Part shown: in pieces, positions 1 to 13,732 of the stretch
How the letters are laid out: each line of letters starts with the position of its first letter
Numbering within the stretch: the stretch's first letter is position 1
NCBI GenBank assembly: GCA_024734555.1
Contig: JANPWX010000480.1
Location: forward strand, 1,761,580-1,825,579
DNA: 64,000 bases
Reading direction: 5' to 3'
Origin: Trochalopteron elliotii
Taxonomy: Eukaryota; Chordata; Aves; Passeriformes; Leiothrichidae
Notes under the pieces: model-generated
Databases searched by the model: none
What the model was told of the DNA's origin: nothing
What the model saw: only the letters and a program-made list of their open reading frames with translations
Program-made: the position numbers and the translations under genes

Positions 1-2807
1 GGACTCTTTGGAAGTTGCTGCCAGCGCTCCTTTTGCAGCCAGAACAGCCACTGTTGAGCTACACAAACTTCTCTAAGCCCTTTCCCTAGAGCCATCAGCC
101 AGGGAACAGCCATTCGACTGCCATTTGAGAAAAATAAGCAAAGCATACTTTAAAAGAATAGAGAAAAAAAAAAGAATCCTCTATTGATCACTGCTGCAAA
201 CCAGCTTTGTATTTCCCTTGTTCCTGCACTGACTCCAATTTCAGTTAAACCACAGCTAGCTGCAGCAATGGTTTTCCACAGGATATTTTTCAAAGCCTCA
301 TACCATGCTGCATAGCATGCAACAGAGTGCCCTCAGCCCACACATACACAGCACCCTTCTCACACCAGGCTGAGCTCCTGATAATCCCCACAGGCACTTA
401 TAACAGCCTTTTAGCCAGCAAGAACAGAGCAACAGTGAACTGCTTCAATGAACACACATTCACTTCCAGTGAGTTTGAAATCACAGAGAGGCTCTGGTAT
501 CTTCTCAGTGACATCCCTACAGACAAATGATGGCTGCAGTGAAGCTCAGCCCTGATGTCAGACAGGCAGCACTTCTTCACTGCCACTGCTCTTGCCAACA
601 CAGCCAATGAGATGGTTCCCATCTGAGTTTCAAATCTTGACTAATTTTGAATCAGCATCAGCAGAAATGTTGTCTTATACCTGCCACTGACTGGAAATGC
701 CAGCTTTGCAAGTGTCTGCCAACCAAAGCCTGAGAGGAATCATGTCACTGAGAAAGGCTGAATAGTCAAAGCTCAAAAGCAGAATAATGGAAAAAGAATC
801 TGAGAAATGAAAGGAGATGATGTTACGAAGTACAGAGGAGGAACAACTACACTGTCCACCTTCAATGTACAGCACAGGCTGAAGAGAACACATGAGGGAA
901 GCCCACAAAAGGCAACCAACAATCTTACAGGTACAGTCCCTGTTTCCAGTGTGAAACTAAGCTGCAAGGATGTGCACTGGAGACTGTTGCTGGTTGCTCA
1001 TTATGTGATTCTGGTGACCACCTCCTCGATCTGAGTGCTGCTCCAAATGGTAAATCCAACAAACAGACCCACAAATGCTGAGCTGCAGTCCCCTAGGTGC
1101 TCATGGCAGGCTGCAGAGCCCAGCTTTCATTTTCCCAGCTCTCACATGGCACAGAACTTGCATCCCAAGCACCAGGATTTTACTTGAGTCTCAAAAGCTG
1201 CATCCTCATCTCTTTGCTTTCCAGAAACAACATTTTTCCAGCGACACAAGTAACAATGCAGTGTCAAAGCATTTATCAGTCATCCGGAATAACAGCTATT
1301 TTATCCTGGGGAAGTGAAATTTAACTACCCAGAAACTTTGTCTTTGCTGAACAAATACAAGAAAATAAAAATGTATTTTCCTTGTCTTTGCAATACTAGA
1401 TGCAGCAGCAAGAGGGGAAGAAATCTAGGACTCCTTCAGATTGTGATTACCAGTGTCAAATCAACATTATTTATTTTGATAGATTTTTTTCTATCATTAC
1501 ATCTTTCTAGCACTAGGAGCTCATACTGTATTTATCAAAGAAACAATTGACTATATTAGCACCAACTATTTTATTTTCCTCTCCACTATGGCAATATGTG
1601 AAGTGCACGTCTTTTTCCAAATACCAGAAGCTTCAAAGGCTTTTTTTCTTTGTAAGTATCTCCAAATCTAGCAACCTTCCATGAAAGCAAGACATATCAG
1701 ATGCCTCCTGTATTTAGCAGGCCAGCACTCAGAAAGACAACACTATCTTGAAGATATTTTGTACCCCTGACTGTAAGTCAATCTAAATTATGTGCTCTAC
1801 ATACATTCAGTCACCCGGTAAGGGCCAAATTAGTGACCTATCTTCCCCTAAATTAAATAAAAGAATGCTAAAACTTGCTCTACACTGTGATGATTAGAAA
1901 CAGGACATTCCACAGAGTCATGTGGTGCTTTTACGGCTCCTTAACTCTGTTGAGAGGCTGCTTGGTCTGAGTGCACACTCACCCAGTCAGGTATGGCCAG
2001 CTGGCTGCTGCCCCACTCCACTCCAAGCCCAGCCAGCTCCAGGGCAGAGGCTCTTCAATTCCTCTGCTTGCCTGAATCAGACTGTTCCAAGACACTCTCA
2101 GCCTCTTCTTCACTGAGTGTCTTATCCTTCAGCTTTGTTTGGGTGTATATTGGGAATGTTTTATTTTAATTTAATTGAGGAGCCATGAAATGAATTTTTA
2201 AGTGTCTTTATTATGGCTCCTATTTAGTGAGCACTAAATCCAAATGCTCCACACTTGAATGCAGATGGATGAAAACCCAGATCTGCTCTTATGTCCAGCT
2301 GCTTTGGGATCATTCCATGGTTTTGTCCCAGCTGTGTGCTTTCCTTAAAAAACCAGGACATTTAATGCTTAGAAGAAAAGTTATTTGGTACAAGGCCTTT
2401 TTATTGTTTATACAAAGTACAACTGATCCTGATGTGTAACTGAGGCCCCAGGCCCTGCTGTACTGTAAATACTGAAAACAATCATCAGACCAAAGCAAAG
2501 TAGAGTCTTTGCACAAATGCTCTTTTTAAAATATGATCCAGTTGGATGGAGTCTTCCAATTCTACCAGAAATAGCATTTTACATTAACATAGCTGTTACA
2601 GGACAGATATATTTCTAATTTATTGGAATAAATAAATTCTTCTGCAGAGGTGGTGTAAGAAATCTGTGTAGTACTCCTAGTAGCATGTAAGTTCAATGCA
2701 AGGAAAAACTAATCAAGTGATAAATGAAAAAAAAGTAATTGATGGAAACGAGATCTCTTCCAAAATTAATTCTTCTGGTTAGGTTTCAGCACAAAAGTTA
2801 TGTGAAA

Positions 2808-2835
2808 ATATATCAATATTTTTTCATTGATATAT
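2808..2835. repeat. Short AT-rich hairpin
   Basis: A perfect 10-bp inverted repeat (ATATATCAAT / ATTGATATAT) flanks an 8-nt loop. It is AT-rich, and such short palindromes are common by chance in this composition. No function is inferred. Confidence 0.5.
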
Positions 2836-5800
2836 CAGCAAATAGAATCTCAAACAGTGCCTCGTGTGGAAAGAACCTTAAAAATTAAACTAAGCACACA
2901 ATTTGTAAATATATTTTCTGTTTAGTCTGGAATACAAATTTTACACAGCACATACAACTCTTAAATCCTATCCAAACAAACTCAGGGGCAAAGTAGATTT
3001 TAAGAGTACACACCTAGAAATTTAGGTTTTATTCATTTCCAAAACTTGCACAAAATATTTGGAAATGAGTTTAAACATAGGAAGCATTAGGTCAGAATCA
3101 GCAGAAAGAAAGCAAAGCGCATTATTAGTCACAGCCACATTTCATTACTCCTTCATCTTGCAAGAAAAACAGTTCCCTCACTCTTGGACAACAATGGTTA
3201 AAACATTAACTCCTGCAAAGCTGAAATGAGATCAAATGCTACATGTTCAGCAAAAATTAGGAAAATCTACCTTTCTGACAAGCAGGACTGGCTATGGTTT
3301 TTGGAAACGCTCCAAAGTGCATCATTTGAATTGCTGGTGGTGTTCAGGAGGGAGTTTCTGATATGCAGTGCCATTTAGGAGCAGGCAAAGGGCACTAGAT
3401 CCTAGAAATGTGTAAATTTGTTCAGAAGATATTTATACTAAAAGCTGCCTGAGCTGCCAGGTCACCACACTCAAGAGGAAGAGTTAAAGGTCTTGTATGT
3501 TCACATCTCCTGGTGAAGTGAGCAGATACTTGCTGGAGGTGAGTGCTGATCAGACAAGCTCTTGCTGATTTGTGAAATGACTGGACAGCACCAACGTTCC
3601 CAGTGTTGAGCAAGATGAGAGGGAGCACTAAAAACAGCTGGTGATGGCTCAAAAGTAGTGCTCCCCAGTCTCTCTAATAAAATGCACAGCCTAGGATGAC
3701 CTACACATAAATAACCAGCTTTCAACTTTGTTTAGCTGGAGCTTTCATTCTACAAGTGAAGCTTTTCACTCACACTTCTGCAGTTCAAAGAACATTAAGG
3801 TTTTTACATGTTTCTTCCAGGGGATACAACTGTTAAATATACAGGGAATCCGTGTTTCCACACCAAGAGCCTGGATTATCCTCTGCAAAATAAATCTGGG
3901 CTCTTCTTGTCTGCTTTCTGCCTAGACAGTCAAACTGTTCTCACTTCATCTCTACTTCTGGATATCGATTACACACATGTAGTTACACCTAAGTAAGGAA
4001 AGTAAGGGTAGATCTACAGCCTCTCTTGAATAAAAAGATATTTTGCCAGCATACCTGAAATACTGTGATCCAGGATCCCATTCATTTACCATTTTTTGCA
4101 CAAAGCTAAAGTAGCATCATCAAAGTCAGCTGAGTGACTTCTTAAATCCCAGCAACTGGTTTTCACTAATATAAAGAACAGACCTCCAGCAAAGCTAAAC
4201 CAGCAGAAACTGGTGTTTCTCTGATATTTCTGACACTGCTCTGAGAAGTGTAGAAATGCAGCAAAAGAGAGTGAAAGCAAGATCTGGTGTTCACGAATAT
4301 TTTGTTATTCACAATTTTAGAAACATGCTTCTAGAACTGATATTCCTTATTTAAAACTCTCCTGCGTACAGTCAGTAATTTAGTGAGCTCTTAATCTGTA
4401 ATTTGGAAAGCTGAAGCAAACTTTCCTTAAGACCTCACTAAACCCCAGGTGTTCTGGATCTTCCCAATACAACTATAGTATGAGATGGAAAGTAAACAGT
4501 CTAATCCATGTATAAATATTTAATAAGACACTTGAATCTGGAGCAAAATGCAGCTAACTCAGTGTTCCCTCTTTAGAACCAAACAGATTAGCTGCATGAC
4601 AGTGTTAGTACAAACTTTCCTTGACTATAAACATTGGCTGATGTATTTCACCAATAATGTAATGTATAGGAACAGAGGAAGGGTTTACTCTGAAGAGAGC
4701 ATGTGGAAAATGTTCAATTTCACAACCTCCTCCCACCTGATGATGCCTTTTCCTGAAGCATCTCGAGAAGTTCCCTGTGCATCAATCTCCTTTCTACTGG
4801 CAAGGAGGAACACGACCCCAGTTAAAAATCAATGGCAGACACAAACAGAAGATGCTGTTCTGCTTCACATATCCCCACAAAAAAACCTCAGCCCCAAGTC
4901 ACAACAAGTATTTGCTAAAGACAGTTCAGATGGGACCAAGAGCAGCCAAAAATTTTGAGATATTAAAAATGAACTATTTCATCTTAGAAGGAACTTACAA
5001 TTTCTGTGTTACTCTCCTTCAGAAAAGGACCACTGAAAGGTGAGTGGCAATACATTTCCTCTCCCATTTCTTGTATCAATTCTATTCATCTTCAGTAAAA
5101 TCAGACCATTTTTGTGTGGCCTTGTGATGACACAGGATCAAAAGACAGTTGTTCTGTCAGAGCTTTTTTGTACAGAAGTTTTCATGAAAACCACATTGGC
5201 CCCAGAGCTCCCCAACTAATCAAAAACTGAAGAGAGGCAGCTTCTTCACAGGGGATATTTCTATGGCTGATCTAAGGGAATGGAAAACTAGTTACAAATT
5301 CCATAAAAGCATAAAAGCCTCGTAACTCTTCTGTTCACAGTTTACTTCACATCTATTTTCAGACCAACATTTCCACACATAAAATAATGAGAAGTATATG
5401 AGGAATTGTTTAAACTCTTTGTTGAAGTGCATCAACTTACATTTAATAATATGATCACTTGCCATTCAAAAAGCCAATTTTTCATTGTGTGTGCCCATCA
5501 TTCAACTTAGATTCTAAGGTGGCCAGAAACAGAAATGATGAAGTTATTAGGAACTGAAGTTGCCTTTTTTACTGACAGAATTTCCATCCTCAAACAGGGT
5601 GCCACGCTGTTCTCTGAGCTAAACTCCATCCATGTGCTCTGCCCTTTTGAGTAGCAAATTTAGAAGACAGATCAACATTGTATTTTGAGTGTAGACATGA
5701 TTCTAAGTGGAAGCCTGTGCTTTGCTGGCATGCAGACAGGCAGATGAAGGGGTCTGTGTAGCTGGAGCTGTTGGATAAATTTGGGTGCACATTAAAGGAA

Positions 5801-8800
5801 AACTCCACACTCGCTCCCATGTAGCTTGGAAAGGACAGCTCCACATTCCCAGCCTGAACCACAGCACTGAACATCCCTGGCAGCCCCACAGCACAAGCAG
5901 TGCAGGAAGCAGAGGCAGCTGGCCCTCTCCAAAGGACAGGAAATGTCTTTTAGCCATTTCAGAGTGAGGGGAGCTGGGAGCTCCCTGCCTGCACGGATGT
6001 GCAGTCACACACTCCTGCCTTGGGGAGCCTCTGACCCACGCTCCTGCAGACATCCACACAGCCCTGGGACAAACAGCTGAGATCAGCCACATATGCAAAT
6101 GGAAATGGAAACACTCACAGCAACATCAAACTGTTTTTCCAAGGTCGTTTTGCCAGGTCATCTAAGATTTTTATGGCCACAGCCTGAAGCACTGAAAGCA
6201 ATCTGAATTAGCTGGCTACTGAGATAATAACCACAGCTGTACTATTAACAATGTGAAAACCAGTTATCACTTTCTTTTCAGTCTCTCAACAATTAGCAAA
6301 TACAGAAATTGTCTAATTACTTCTAATTACAAAATTAAAATTTATCTAATACTTGTTTGCTCTCATGTAATTACTAGGCTCAAGTAATTACTATATGCTT
6401 TTCAGTATATAAGAAAAAAGCGATTAAAAAAATCTTAAAATAGGGCTTTAGACTCCAAATCACATATTTTTAATCTATTAGGTAAGCCCAAAGTAGAAGG
6501 AAGAAATGTGAACCAAATGCTGAGCTTGTTAGTAAAGCACAAGCTAAAAAAAGAATATGTATATGCCGAAGGTTCTTATCAGAGGTAAGTCAGTATTCCT
6601 AAAGATTCTTTATTTTTGCTTGTCACAGTTATCTGTTTCTATGTGCAGTTAAAACAGAGGAAATTTAATTAAGTACAGATTGATTTGACAAGGATGTTAT
6701 TTTTTTAATGAAGCACACTCCCACTTCAATTTCCCTTGTGCCAAGAGACGTATTTACTGAAAAAGTGTAAGATGGAAGAAAAGAACAATGTTTCTAAGAA
6801 TTGAAATGGGTACAACAAGCACCACAGCTGCTCACAAGTTGATAAGACATTTTCTGAAGTAACAATAAAAATCCCAAACCCCTTTTGCAAGGGCAAGAAA
6901 ACCACTGTTAAACACTTCTCATGAGGCACTGCAAGTGACATGGAAACATGGCAGAATTGTGCTGCTTGAAGAGGAGGTCTGGAAAAAATCACATATATGG
7001 AGGTTCCAAAGAAGACTACTGAACAAGATGGAAGGATCATTCAATTTCCATATCCTTGAGGGACACACAGCTTGGGGTTTTTTTTCTCTAGGGCAAACTA
7101 TACTGTGATACTGCAAAACATGAAAAATCCCTTTCTCTTGCCCATTCCTGTTTGTCCATGTGCTGAAGAGAAAATCTTCACCTCTTTAGAGTAACTGATC
7201 TCGTCAAAAACTCAACTTTAGGAACTTGTGTGTGTGTGTTTCTAGCAGCCAGGTCCCAGAGCTGAAACCTCTGCACTGGAGCTCAGTGGAGCAGGAGGAA
7301 GTTCTGACATTGACTCAGCACGGTCCCAGCTGAGTATCATTTGCAAAATAAAGTCTTCATTTTGCAGAGGAGATAGATCCAGCTTAAAGTAATGCACTTC
7401 CTCCAGCTATAACATCCTGCCAACACTATATGGAGCGTTCACACAACTTTTCTAAGCAAATGTGAAGAAAAATATGTCAGGAAGTACTTCCCTTGAAATT
7501 GCTTCCCTTAACCCAAATTTCACATAAAATTCACATAAATGGTTGGTTGAGCAGTCATTCTTAGAAGCCTGTAAGCAATTTGCTTTAAAGATTTGAAAAT
7601 TAAAATCCTGGCTTTCTTACAGATGTAGAGAAAACCCTCAATAACACCAATGGAACCCAGCTTTCATCTTCAGTCCAGACTGAAGAGCTGATAATAGTGA
7701 TGCACAATTCAACAAAAATGTGGCAGAGCCTAGCAAGAAAAAATAATGCAGAATACAGCATCTACTTTAATTCTGTGAAGAAAACCTGACTATCTTTTGT
7801 TACCAGTGTACAAAATACATTTACTGCAAGCAGAACTTCTATTCACCCAAAGGTTCTCAGGAGTTAATGCACATTCCAGCTGATAAAAAGACAAGGGAAT
7901 GGTTAAACTAGATTAGTTCAGGTTTTAGTCCTGATGTTAGAAAAACAAGTGAAGTTTAATTACTTCACTGCTCTGGAAAAAATCTGGAGATAACACTTAT
8001 GTCATTTTTTGTTTCAAGACAAAACATTAAATCTCAGGAAATTTTCCTTTAAGGTCCCAGAAACACTGATCCATGCCTGCAAGGAATCACTGGGTGTCCC
8101 AATGCTGCTTTTGTAATGCTTTTGGATTTACAACTCAAGTACAGCTGGAGTTACACAGGGAATGACCACCTGCTGCCTTGATTTTGCATGCAGACTTGAC
8201 TTCTTTATTTTAATTTTGCTGTGAGACAAGCTGGGCTATATTTCCACTGCTAAGGATATTGCAAAGGTTGACATCTTCCAAAAACATTTTGCCCTCTTAG
8301 GAAGATATGCCCTAATTAAAATGAGACAAGACAACCTCTTCTGCTATCTTCTCTTTCAAATGTCTCTAAGTTTGGAGAGAAAATGTATTCCAGAAGAAGT
8401 GATTAACTATTTTCAGAGGTTATTAAGGAGTACAGAAAGCTAACCTTTTAGAGTTTCATATAAAAATATTTTCCAAGAAGTCACTTACTTTCCTGAAAAT
8501 ATGGTTGATTAAGCAACAGATTACTTAACTAAAACATGAAGAAACACATAACTAATGTAATTCTCACTGAGTCAAAGCACTTTGGAGCATCAATTTTCTC
8601 CTACTGTATATTTGCAGCTGTAAAAAGGACTTTACAGTTCCCTTTATACCAAAATCTATTCCCTAAGTGTAGCAGTTGCAGCAAACAGCTATGGCAAGAA
8701 TATCCTGCCTGAGGCATTTCTCTTTTCTTCCCCCTTCATTTAGAAATTTTTATTTTGTTTTTAGAACCTGATAGGAAATAGAGCTACCCAGACACACAAG

Positions 8801-9846
8801 CAGGCAGATGGTGCCAGTCTGGCAATAGAGATGGGAGCAGAAGGGATTTGGTGTTCAGGGGGATTTGTCACTCTGTTAAAATGCATCCCAGCTTCAGGAG
8901 CAGGTGAACACAGCTCAGCTATAAAGCAGAATGAGTTCTCCTATACTGCTCCAGCAGAATATCCTGGAAGTGAACACAAATCTGAGAGATCTGTCTTAAG
9001 AGACAGCAGCTCCACAGAACTTTGAAAAACAAAATTTAGTGCAGAATTGCACCACCCTTAGTGCTAAACATTAGGTACTAAAAATTCTTCCTTTACCATA
9101 CAATGAGAATTCAGCACATGCTGAGTCATTTTATTAGACAGCTTTCTTTGATCATTTAAAAGAAGTATCATCAATCTTTAGAAAAAGACAACCAGATGTT
9201 TCTTTTTAATAGTACTTCAAAACTTGTGCACTATTTGTGCTGTATTTATTATGGATCAAACCCAGAAATTTTGAAATTATTTTAACTTCCTGTTTATTAG
9301 CTTTGGCAACACTCTGCTGTTTTTTTAAAGAAGACCCACAAGAAAGCCCTTCCAAAAAATCACTCATAATGAACAAGGACATTTGCATCCATGCCACTTT
9401 TCAGACTACTAAAATGTTTCTATTTCCAAAACAAGTAGCTGGATGAGATACCTGATGCAATTCACAGTATCCCATTCTTACTAGGGTTGCATCTTTCCTC
9501 CAAATTTGTTTCCTATTTTGGCAACTCCACAGAAAGTCAAAGAGTAACCCTAACATATCACCCATCAAATCAGGACATTTTGCAAAAAAATGCTTGTTCT
9601 ATCAATGGATTTATGAATGGTTAGAAAGCAACAGCTAAAATGTCTCTAGTCAACAGCTTAAAAAGATGAGACTGGCAAACACCTGAATATTCCTCCTATT
9701 TTTGCAGAATAAGTAAAGTCAAGGGAAAAGTTATACAATTTACACTTATACCCAGATTCTCAGCCAGACCACTCTGTATCCTATATGTTATTAATTCTTC
9801 TCTTATTCCCACTATGTTCTGTTACTTGGATGTTGCTTTATTTGTT

Positions 9847-9900
9847 AAAAAAAAAAAAAAAAGAAAAAAAGAAAAAAAAAAAAACAAAACCAAAAAAAAA
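9847..9900. repeat. A-rich tract
   Basis: About 54 bases are almost pure A, broken by single G and C residues. It could be the decayed poly-A tail of an old retroposed sequence or simple slippage. No flanking retrogene or target-site duplication was recognised. Confidence 0.8.
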
Positions 9901-12900
9901 CCGTGGCCACATTCCCTTTTATTCCTGACTTTCATTTTCTTCACCTGTAAGTGTTAAGAAAGTCAGCCCTAACACTTTGCTGGACACCAGCAAACACACA
10001 CAATTCCTCACTCACAAGGAGAATGAGAATTCACAGCATCTCCCCACTTCCCCTGCCCATCACTGATGGACAATTTACAGTCTTGTTCTCCAAAAATCTC
10101 CCATCAGGAAAAGCTACGTTTCACACCAAAAATACTGCACATATTTCCCAGCAAACAGGTAGCCTGAGCCACCTATGCCTTCAGCTTTACTTCCAGCTAA
10201 TTGGCACTCCAGCCTGCTGTACCTCTCCAAGCAGAGTTTTGCCTGGCTGGCTGTGCCCATTGTGTGCCCTCTCTGGCTGCAGGCTCCATGACTGGCATAC
10301 TTCCTGCCTATCTGTTGCCTAATTAAGTTTGCTTTGTAGTAATCCCTGCTAGTGGCTGTTTTCCTGGCTCACGAAGCAGCTAACCTGACTGTCAGCCAAA
10401 TCTCTTCAAATTTGGGCCTTGCTCACAGGTTGGGTCTGTGATCCCTCTGTTCCCCAGGCTGACTTTACTCAAGGGATCACACTGGAAATCTCTGTCACAC
10501 CTTTCACTCACTGCCAGCGGAAACTGTCTAAAAAAGACTCTTGTTTCTGCAAAGGGCACCTCTTCTCATTTTAAGAAGCTTAAAAAAATAATTAGTAGCA
10601 GGAATATTCTGGGCCAATCACACTTAGGCAGAAGATGGGCAAGTTTTGGAGAGAGGTGAGAGGTAAGAGGCATGACAAGAATCAGGTATTTAAGAAAATT
10701 TAACCCAGACAAAAAGATATACTCTAGGTGGTGAGAACTATACATGAGTAATATAGAGTGTGCTGGAAGAAAATGCCAACTGGGTCATTTCAAGGCAGGA
10801 TATAAGTTACCCCTTCCTGTCTATCAAATGCTTGGAGAGGAAAGTCTTGTGCCATTTCTCAGATGTAAGAGGGCATCAAAAATCTCTCTTCAACTGAGAC
10901 ATCATTGCAGGACTAATTGCACAAAATTCTACAGTTTTTCTGTTAGGCAAAAGCCCAACCAGCCAATTATATGTTTCAAAGACTTATGATAACATTTGTT
11001 TTTCTTGTCCTGGGCAGAACACTAGAGAGTTTATCCTCCTCAGAAATTCTCAGTTTTCTTTCTGACTTCAAGGTGGAGTGCCTGGCAAAAACAATTTTAA
11101 GAATATTTACAGTTCTTCTCCTACAATGAATAAATAAATACACAAGAGAAATGGAAAGGTTGATGCTAATCCTATTCTAAGGAGTTACATGGCAAGTAAA
11201 ACATCACAGACTCATCAAAGTCTCCATTCCATGGCCAAGGAAGACAACAATTTTTACAAAGAAAGAATTTGGATGCGTGGTTTTATTCTCCAGTACTTAA
11301 GAAGTTGAGGGTGTCTGCTTTGTCCATATGGAGCAAATCCACAGCACAACTCATCACTTTTAGTCTTGGAGAAAGTGCCACAGATATCAAGTTAGAACAG
11401 AAGGTCAGTGGTGGCAAGGCTCCAGAGAGGGAGAGACAAGGCCAGGCTGTCTTCCCCTCTGTCTGCACACCTACAATGAAATCAGAGGGAGTGATGGCTT
11501 TGCCTTCAAGGGGAACAGCACGTTCCTTGTGCACGTTTACCAGGAGTAGCCATGGCAGCTCCTACAAACAAAAAATTCTTCCTATTCCTAGGGCAACATG
11601 CCTGCACCCTCAGCTCATGCCAGCAGCACAGCAAGGAATCACCAAGTATCTTCAGGTGAGGACTTATCACAGTACAGGGCAGAGGGATCTGACTCTGTGG
11701 CAGCTGAGCACGACTTTCAGGAGTCAGCTCACCTCCACATCAGCAACACCTCACCTCTGAGAAGCTCAGTTTGAGAAAACTAGAAATTTTCAGGCTAGAA
11801 AGGAGAAATAAAACAGACATTCACTTGGTGTAGTGAGACTACACAACTTCTTAAACTAAGACAACTCACAGCATTGTAGGATGATACAAAGAGCTTTTTA
11901 AATGCTCCATTTGCTTCCAAAATAGTGTAAAGATTTTAAAATCCTGGGTTAAAGCTCACATGAAGCACAATTACTTGAACAGTGACACATACTTCTCTGC
12001 TGGGCTTTTCCAAGCCATCTGGAAGTGCTCTATGGAGCACAGCTTGAGGGCCCATGTTCTGGGTGATTTCAAAGGTCTCCACTGCAATTACAAAATCTGC
12101 TGCCCTTGCAGCAGACTGAGAAACAGTTTCAGGTCACAGAGTCACCTCAGCCACCCTGGTGACACAGAAATGCCAGGGATCCTGGTTAGTTTTGAAAGCT
12201 GGGGAAATCTTCTTAACAAGATACATTTCCTAGAATATATTCAGCCTCACTGAGTACACATCATCCTCTCAGACAAAACTGCAAACCAAATCACAGAGAC
12301 AGGATTTGATAGCAGAGCCTCCCTGGTTACCCTGCTTAAACACAGCTGTTATCATGACTGGATTCTGTGATAATTCATCTGTCCCCTGGAGAAGTCTTCC
12401 CGAAGAGATGATGTAAGACTGCACATAGGAACAAGTTTGGTCTTGATGCCCATTGCATAAGGAACCCTTTCAAATGCAAAGAATTTGGTTTTATTTGTGC
12501 AGTTTCAGTATTTGGTGTGGTTCTCATTAGAGAGCTAAGCTCAGTGTATTTAGGTTGGGTCAGGAGGACATGTACAATAATTGTTTAATGCTACATTTGG
12601 CAAAGTTTGTTTTATTACTTTAAAAAAATACAAACCTTGGCAGTTGTTAAAAAAAGCAGCTGGCACGTAAGTTGTTTGACTTAACTATTACCTCATTTTC
12701 TTCCAAAATATTGCCAGAACTTCTTAATGACAGCAAACAGATGGTCAACGTTTTTCAATGTTATAGATAATCCTCTTCCCAAACCAAATAATGGCATTTT
12801 ATATGTTTAACCAGAAGGGAATTTGAACAAGAATTAGACATTATTTACATATAATCCATCTTTACAAAAATAACTAGATAACAATCCCAGTATTACTTGT

Positions 12901-13665
12901 ATCTGTATCTATGGTTAGTGCATTTAGCACTGCTCACACCTTGGCACTGTCAGTTTGAAAGAAATGGGAGTATCCCACAGTCTGGTTTGATTTTAACTGG
13001 GCAGCCTGCAGGCCATGGGTATCAAATGGCAGCACTGTGTCCCACAGTGCTTGTCAAGCCAGGCAGCAGGAAACCACATTGAAACAGAGAGAAGTTTGAA
13101 CCAACAGCATTCAAGAATTTTGTCACCAGCAAATTTGTTTGTGTAAAGTACTTCTGCAAAAAAAAAAATCATTTTGTTGAGTCGACACTTTCAAAGAAAT
13201 TGTGTTTCATCAGGAAATCCCTGACTGGTCCAAACAGAGTAATTAACCAGCCAAAGCAGAAACCAGCAAACATCATTAAAAATACAATTTATAATTATTA
13301 CAATCTCATAGCAAAGAAACGTCAACCAATCTTCAACTAATTATCACAAGAGAGACACTCTGTACACCCAGTATTAAGTTGAGGGGATTAATTCCAGACA
13401 AAAGTTAATCTAAGATCTCTGGCCAATGCGACATTAGTTTATGCTAGATAACAATTAGATTAATCACCCAAAGTTCTGACCTCAGGTTATGCTGTTCACT
13501 GCATGGATGTTGAGGATCTGTCTGTCTTTTCTTGCTTGTTTGATCTGCAGTAATTCTATCAAAAACTCTTTGATTGCCCAGAGACAATTTACATTACATT
13601 CACTGTCATCATTTTAACTTCAGTTTTCTAATTGATCATATAATGATATTTTAATGGGCTTTAAA

Positions 13666-13732
13666 TTATATATATATATATATACACATTATATATACAC
13701 ACACTTTTATATATATATATATATATATATAA
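13666..13732. repeat. Compound (TA)n/(CA) microsatellite
   Basis: Alternating TA runs are interrupted by two short TACACA/ACACAC segments, followed by a further uninterrupted run of about 22 bases. The tract is self-complementary and could extrude as a cruciform. Its length is likely to vary between individuals. Confidence 0.9.

Noticed and set aside
2430..2460. Minus-strand GGGCCTGGGGCC after a TACAG, checked as COL4A6 exon 4
   Set aside because: Glycine does not fall at every third codon in any frame, and the downstream sequence does not continue a collagen repeat.
5590..6098. Minus-strand frame containing GLPGM, checked as a possible collagen exon
   Set aside because: Only one Gly-X-Y triplet is present. 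The glycine periodicity is not maintained and no exon boundaries fit.
11269..11760. 163-codon plus-strand open frame
   Set aside because: No recognisable domain, no splice or promoter context, and composition like the surrounding intron. It is probably chance.
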